Part shown: positions 60,101 to 64,000 of the stretch, one piece after another
Numbering within the stretch: position 1 is the stretch's first letter
How the letters are laid out: the number at the start of each line of letters is the position of its first letter
Assembly: GCA_046349435.1 (NCBI GenBank)
Contig: JAXMCI010000021.1
Location: 67,498-131,497, forward strand
Reading direction: 5' to 3'
DNA length: 64,000 bases
DNA from: JAXMCI01 sp046349435
Lineage (GTDB): Bacteria > Pseudomonadota > Alphaproteobacteria > Dongiales > Dongiaceae
Notes under the pieces: model-generated
What the model saw: the letters and a program-made list of their open reading frames with translations, nothing else
Told to the model about the DNA's origin: nothing
Databases searched by the model: none
Position numbers and translations under genes: made by a program

Positions 60101-60411
60101 CAGCTCCACAGCAGGAGCCGCCCGCCGGGCGCGAGCGCGGCGCCGATCGCCGACAGGCCGTCCGCCGCATCGGGGAGGGTGGCGGCGGTGAGCGTCTCGC
60201 CGCCGAGCTCGACCCGGCCCGGCGCGCCGTGCGCCATGACGTGGATGGCGGCGAGGTCGGTGCGGCCGAGCAGCGCGCCCGCGATCTGCGCCGACACCGG
60301 TGTGCGACCACCGACCAGGACCGCCTCGACGCCCGGCCGGAGGCCGCGCAGGACTTGCTCGAGACCGGGCAGGCCGGCGTCGAGAAAGGCAACTTCGCTG
60401 ATAGACGTCAT
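51117..60411 (-). CDS. Giant T1SS-exported Ig-repeat adhesin with N-terminal DUF4347, one frameshift
   Basis: About 3,100 residues. From 60411 (GGAGG before the ATG) the first frame encodes a DUF4347 domain (HVMAHGAPGRVELGG; LLLWSCRT). At about 59909-59910 one extra base in GACGGTCACG shifts the frame. Removing one G joins ...LDVTSATIGSISG smoothly, and the second frame then runs 2,900 residues to 51117. It holds about 27 Ig-like repeats, most ending in D-A-A-G-N, then a C-terminal RTX-like segment (GTAGDDLFTGGG) and an aliphatic tail ending FHFV, typical of type I export signals. It has no Sec signal. The adjacent T1SS genes are downstream on the same strand. Role: surface adhesion or biofilm. 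Confidence 0.88.
51670..55790 (-). repeat. Type B Ig-like repeat block of the adhesin (about 14 x 98 residues)
   Basis: Each unit has the pattern DDSGAAGDHLTND...P-LSGTAEAGSTV...G-WSLATG-L-DG...DAAGNASG. Units are highly similar, and the protein length divided by unit count gives about 98 residues (294 bp). Boundaries are approximate. High internal identity makes assembly collapse or expansion possible. Confidence 0.8.
55790..59570 (-). repeat. Type A Ig-like repeat block of the adhesin (about 12 x 105 residues)
   Basis: Units carry SDTGSSSTDNVTSDTTPTF, SGGGAEAGA, LYDTNGTTLLGSATADA and ARQ-D-AGN-SPASP. They are distinct in sequence from the type B block that follows. One unit (near 57.2 kb) has an insertion with GGGTSQGSVVVPGRS. 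The twelfth unit is transitional. Boundaries are approximate. Confidence 0.8.
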
Positions 60412-60488
60412 GGTGGACCTCCGGCATTGCGCATGTCGGGAGCCTAGGCGTTCTCCGTTTCCGGCCGATTTCCATTGCCGGGGGAATG

Positions 60489-60505
60489 GTTTCACCTGTT
60501 TCACC
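60489..60505. promoter_or_regulatory. Direct repeat GTTTCACC x2 in the adhesin/binding-protein divergent promoter
   Basis: GTTTCACC at 60489-60496 and 60498-60505 are repeated at a 9-bp period, inside the 187-nt gap between the adhesin start (60411, minus) and the binding protein start (60599, plus). It could be a regulator site. No partner regulator is evident and it could be chance. Confidence 0.3.
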
Positions 60506-60598
60506 GCGCCGCCGGGCCGCGCCAGTCTTGGATTGCCTCTGCCGAAGCTGCGCAATAAGGTCGCGACGCAACGCGCCGGTGCCGACGGCGAGGCCAGG

Positions 60599-61783
60599 AT
60601 GGGCGTGCGGAGTGTGCTGATGGAGGAACCGATCGCGTGGTCCGCTGAGGGCAGAGCGGCCGCCTCGCGACCGCCCTCGCGGCAGCGGCACCGCGCCCGC
60701 CGCGCGCCGTGGATGGCAGCCCTGGCGCTGGCCGGGCTCGCCCTCCTCCTGGCGCCCGGCCGGCCGCAGGCCGCGGGCGATCTCGTGCTCTACAACTGGG
60801 CTGACTATTTTCCGCCCGACGCGCTGAAGCGCTTCGAGACCGAGACCGGGATCCACGTCACGACCTACACCTACGACAGCAACGAGACCCTGCTCGCCGC
60901 CATCGAGGAAGGGAGCGGCAACTACGACGTCGTCGTCCCGATGGACTACATGATCCGGATCATGATCGAGAAGGGCCTGCTGCAGCCGGTCGACGTCGCC
61001 GGGATGCCGGGCTTCGCCAAGGTGCGCCAGCCCTTCGACCGCCCGTGGTTCGACGAGCAGCGCCGCTATGCCGCTCCCAACATGTGGGGCACGACCGGCT
61101 TCGCCTACGACGCCGCGCAGGTCGACGGCCGCCTCGAGGAGAGCTGGAAGGAATTCTTCGAGCCGCGCCCCGCGCTGGCCGGCAAGGTGGTGGCGCTCGA
61201 CGACGAGCAGGAGGTCTACCACGCCGCCGCCTACTATCTGGGCATCGATCCCTGCACCGAGAGCCCGGACCAGGCGCAGCGCATCCTCGATCTGCTGCAG
61301 GCGCAGAAGCCGAAGCTCGCCTTCTATTCCTCGGGGCCGAGCGACGGGACGAGCAGCGACGTCTGGGCCGCCGGCCTGATCGGCAGCGGCAAGGTGCTGC
61401 TCGCCCAGGCCTGGGACGGCGACGCGCGCAAGCTCCGGCCGCGGCTGCCCGGCCTGGTCTTCGTCACGCCTGTCGAGGGCAGCAGCCTGTGGCAGGACGG
61501 CTACGTCGTGCCGGTCGGTGCGCCGCACCCGGAGAACGCCAGGATCTTCCTGAACTGGGTGATGGCGCCGCGGAACATTGCCGAGGTCAGCAGCTTCAGC
61601 GGCTACACGAATGCCATCGCCGGCTCCGAGGCCTACATGCAGGGCGCCTTGGCCGAGGCCGAGCGCGACAGCCTCTCGCCGGAGATGGTCAAGCGGCTGC
61701 GGCCGGTGCGGGCCTGCTCGCAGGCCGCGCGCGATCTGGCGGACCGGGTCTGGTCCCGGCTCTGGCCGAGGAACGTTCGCTGA
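60599..61783 (+). CDS. Polyamine-type periplasmic binding protein (PotD/PotF-like)
   Basis: 394 residues from 60599; an in-frame ATG at 60620 is an alternative. A basic stretch (RQRHRARRAPW) precedes a hydrophobic signal segment MAALALAGLALLLAPGRPQA, with cleavage near AAGD. The mature protein starts LVLYNWADYFPPDALKRFE, the classic start of spermidine/putrescine-binding proteins, and SNETLLAAIEEG, PMDYMIR and NMWGTTGF follow. No permease or ATPase gene is adjacent. Instead a sensor kinase gene starts 112 nt downstream, so it may serve signalling rather than, or as well as, transport. Confidence 0.92.
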   Translation: MGVRSVLMEEPIAWSAEGRAAASRPPSRQRHRARRAPWMAALALAGLALLLAPGRPQAAGDLVLYNWADYFPPDALKRFETETGIHVTTYTYDSNETLLAAIEEGSGNYDVVVPMDYMIRIMIEKGLLQPVDVAGMPGFAKVRQPFDRPWFDEQRRYAAPNMWGTTGFAYDAAQVDGRLEESWKEFFEPRPALAGKVVALDDEQEVYHAAAYYLGIDPCTESPDQAQRILDLLQAQKPKLAFYSSGPSDGTSSDVWAAGLIGSGKVLLAQAWDGDARKLRPRLPGLVFVTPVEGSSLWQDGYVVPVGAPHPENARIFLNWVMAPRNIAEVSSFSGYTNAIAGSEAYMQGALAEAERDSLSPEMVKRLRPVRACSQAARDLADRVWSRLWPRNVR

Positions 61784-61895
61784 CCGCGGCGGGCCGACGC
61801 GGCGGTCGGTCCGCGCCGCGGCCCGGATCGGAGCAGATCGGCGTGACGGGCAGCCGGCGGGGACGCCGCCGGCCGGCCCGGCGCCGAAGCACCGC

Positions 61896-64000
61896 ATGAA
61901 GCTGTCCCTGCGCATCCCGCTGCTGGTCGCCGGCGCCGCCTTCGCGGCGGCGCTCGGCGTCGCGCTGGTCGACTACCGGCAGGCCGCCCGCGACTTGCGC
62001 CAGTCGGCGGAGGATCGGCTGCTGACGGTGCTGCAGGCGCGCAGCTCGGCGCTGGCCGACTTCCTCGGCGTGATCCAGCGCGACCTGCGGGCGCATGCGA
62101 CCAATCCTGCCGTGGTCGACGCCCTGGCCGGCCTCACCGCGGCGCGCGCCCAGTCGACCGGCGGCGACGCCGCCCTGCATGCCGCCTACGTCACCCGCAA
62201 CCCCTACCCGGCGGCCGAGCGCCGGCGCCTCGACGACGCCGGCGACGCCTCGGCCTACAGCCTGGCGCATCGCCGCCACCATCCGCGGCTGCGCAACCTC
62301 GCCGATCGCTACGGCTACCGCGACCTGCTGCTGACCGACCTCGAGGGCAACGTCGTCTATTCCGTGCGCAAGCGGGACGACTTCGCCAGCAGCCTGCGCG
62401 ACGGGCCCTATCGCGACAGCGGGCTCGGCCGGGTGGTGCGCGGGGCGCTGGCGGCGCTGGCCAGCGGCCGCGAATCGTTCGAGGACTTCACGCCCTACCA
62501 GCCGAACGGCGGCGACCCGACCGGCTTCCTCGCCACCCCGGTCTATGGCGACGGCTACCAGCCGCTCGGGATCCTCGTGCTCGAGATGCCGATCGACCGC
62601 ATCGACCGCTTCATGCAGCAGGCGGCCGGGCTGGGCCGCACCGGGGAGACGCTGATCGTCGGGCCGGACGGCATGCTGCGTGCCGCCTCGCGGCTGGCCA
62701 GCGCGACGGCGATCCTGCGCCAGCCCGCCGCGATCGACGGCATCGGCGAGGCGCTGCGCGGCGATTCCGGAGCCCGCGAGACCCTGGAGCACGGGCCCGA
62801 CAGCAGCAGCGTCGAGGTGCTGGCCGCCTTCGCCCCGCTCGACTTCCTGGGCGCCCGCTGGGTGGTGATCGCCAAGGTCGACCTCGACGAGGTCTATTCC
62901 CCGGCGATGGCGATGCGCAAGCAGGCGCTGCTCAACGGCCTGGCGATCGCCGCGCTGGTCGCGCTGATCGGCTTCGCCATCACCCATCTCACCGTCGTCC
63001 GGCCGCTCAGCGCGGTGGTCGGCGCGCTGCGCGCGCTGGCCGGCGGCGACCGCACCGCCCGCCTCGGGCTCAAGCCGCGGCGGGACGAGATCGGCGCCAT
63101 CGCCGCGGCGCTGACGCTGTTCCGGGACAGCCTGATCGAGCGCGACCGGCTGGCCGAGGCGCGGCAGCGCGAGGCGGTGCTGGTCGAGGCCGGTCGCCGG
63201 TTCCGCGCCGTCTCGGAGGCCAATCCGGTGCCGGTGCTGGTGTTCGACCGGCGGGACGGCCAGCTGCGCCATGCCAACCCGGCGGCAAGCGCACTGCTCG
63301 GCCTCACGGCGCAGAGCTCCCCGCGGTTCGCGGTCGGGTCGCTGTTCGCCTCGGCCTCCGAGCTGGCCGAGACCCGCGCCGCGGTGGAGCGCGGCGGCGT
63401 CGACGGCCGGGAGATCCGGCTGAAGCGCGCCGACGGCAGCGAGTTCGCCGCCCTGCTCTCCGGCCGGCGGCTCGACTATGACGACGTGCCCTGCCTGGTG
63501 CTCGGCATCGTCGACGTCACCGAGCGGGAGACCGCGCGGATGCAGATCGAGCGCCAGCGCGAGATGATCTACCATCGCGAGAAGCTCGGCGCCCTCGGCG
63601 GCCTGCTCGCCGGCGTGGCGCACGAGCTCAACAACCCGCTCGCCGTCGTGGTCGCCCAGGCGACCCTGCTCGAGGAGCAGGTGAAGGACCCCAAGGCGGC
63701 GGTCCGCAGCGGCCACATCCGAGCCGCGGCGGAGCGTTGCGCGCGCATCGTCAAGACCTTCCTCGCCATGGCCCGGCAGCGGCCGCCGGCCCGTGCCGCG
63801 GTCGACCTGAATGCGGCGATCGGCGCCACGCTGGAGCTGCTCGGCTACAACCTGCGCACCGCCAGCATCGAGGTCCGCCGCGAGCTGCAGAAGGACCTGC
63901 CCGCCGTCTGGGCCGATCCCGACCAGGTCAGCCAGGTGCTGACCAATCTGGTGGTCAATGCCCAGCAGGCGATGGCCGATCGACCGCAGCCGCGGCGGCT
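61896..64000 (+). CDS. Membrane sensor histidine kinase (periplasmic sensor-HAMP-PAS-HisKA-HATPase), 3'-truncated
   Basis: Open from ATG 61896 to the window end: 701 codons without a stop. Membrane helix 1 is at about 7-25, followed by a periplasmic sensor domain of about 315 residues (Cache-like by size and by the GNVVYSVRK and GYQPLGILVLEMP segments). Helix 2 is at about 345-368, then HAMP (PLSAVVGALRALAGGD) and PAS (about 430-545). The H-box GVAHELNNPLAVV has His576 as the phosphorylation site, and the N-box NLVVNAQQAM begins the ATPase domain. The rest, and possibly a receiver domain, lies beyond the window. Follows the polyamine-type binding protein by 112 nt. Confidence 0.92.
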   Translation, partial: MKLSLRIPLLVAGAAFAAALGVALVDYRQAARDLRQSAEDRLLTVLQARSSALADFLGVIQRDLRAHATNPAVVDALAGLTAARAQSTGGDAALHAAYVTRNPYPAAERRRLDDAGDASAYSLAHRRHHPRLRNLADRYGYRDLLLTDLEGNVVYSVRKRDDFASSLRDGPYRDSGLGRVVRGALAALASGRESFEDFTPYQPNGGDPTGFLATPVYGDGYQPLGILVLEMPIDRIDRFMQQAAGLGRTGETLIVGPDGMLRAASRLASATAILRQPAAIDGIGEALRGDSGARETLEHGPDSSSVEVLAAFAPLDFLGARWVVIAKVDLDEVYSPAMAMRKQALLNGLAIAALVALIGFAITHLTVVRPLSAVVGALRALAGGDRTARLGLKPRRDEIGAIAAALTLFRDSLIERDRLAEARQREAVLVEAGRRFRAVSEANPVPVLVFDRRDGQLRHANPAASALLGLTAQSSPRFAVGSLFASASELAETRAAVERGGVDGREIRLKRADGSEFAALLSGRRLDYDDVPCLVLGIVDVTERETARMQIERQREMIYHREKLGALGGLLAGVAHELNNPLAVVVAQATLLEEQVKDPKAAVRSGHIRAAAERCARIVKTFLAMARQRPPARAAVDLNAAIGATLELLGYNLRTASIEVRRELQKDLPAVWADPDQVSQVLTNLVVNAQQAMADRPQPRR

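Noticed and set aside
51078..60191. A 3,037-codon open frame antisense to the adhesin
   Set aside because: It mirrors the repeat gene codon by codon, has a low-complexity RRG/GVG-rich translation without any domain, and results from GC-rich codon use. The sense strand has clear Ig and RTX features.

Overview
The window is very GC-rich chromosomal DNA with tightly packed genes and many ATGA start/stop overlaps. It looks alphaproteobacterial and probably Rhodospirillales-like. The support is an alphaproteobacteria-specific F1-ATPase zeta subunit gene, a purB / purC-purS / purQ-purL / bolA-grxD / rpsD gene string typical of that class, and polyamine-type ABC transporters. The genus cannot be set from this sequence alone. 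No tRNA, rRNA, transposase, phage gene or CRISPR array was seen.

Layout. (1) 1-13.6 kb is a catabolic and transport region. It holds an aldehyde dehydrogenase (cut by the window start), an M19 dipeptidase-like protein, a crotonase, an EamA exporter, an aldo/keto reductase, an M24/creatinase-like protein, an MBL hydrolase, a GntR/FCD regulator, a complete PotABCD-type ABC importer and a dimethylarginine-hydrolase-like enzyme. (2) 13.6-18.8 kb holds a flavin/4Fe-4S oxidoreductase and a class III cyclase-ATPase. Both carry many single-base frameshifts, clustered between 14.95 and 17.03 kb. (3) 18.9-23.5 kb is housekeeping: purB, an Fe-superoxide dismutase, the ATP synthase zeta subunit, an NRDE protein, purC and purS. 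(4) 23.6-39.1 kb is an accessory island between purS and purQ. It encodes SxtJ- and DUF5989-type membrane proteins, a carbamoyltransferase, six membrane-anchored SGNH hydrolases, two 2-oxoglutarate/Fe(II) oxygenases, two glycosyltransferase-like proteins and two sulfotransferases. (5) 39.2-46.6 kb resumes housekeeping (purQ, purL, bolA, grxD, a LigB-type dioxygenase, rpsD), with a frameshifted acyltransferase-SGNH gene between purL and bolA. (6) 46.8-60.4 kb has two small enzymes, then a type I secretion pair directly downstream of a roughly 3,100-residue repeat adhesin. (7) 60.6-64 kb has a polyamine-type binding protein followed by a large sensor histidine kinase that runs off the window.

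How the parts may work together. The island plus the nearby O-acyltransferase looks like a toolkit for decorating a cell-surface glycan by carbamoylation, sulfation, O-acylation/deacylation and hydroxylation. The adhesin/T1SS operon is a separate surface system. The 5-13 kb region is consistent with uptake and breakdown of guanidino or methylated-amine compounds under GntR control. These functional links are inference from gene content; the individual family assignments are better supported.
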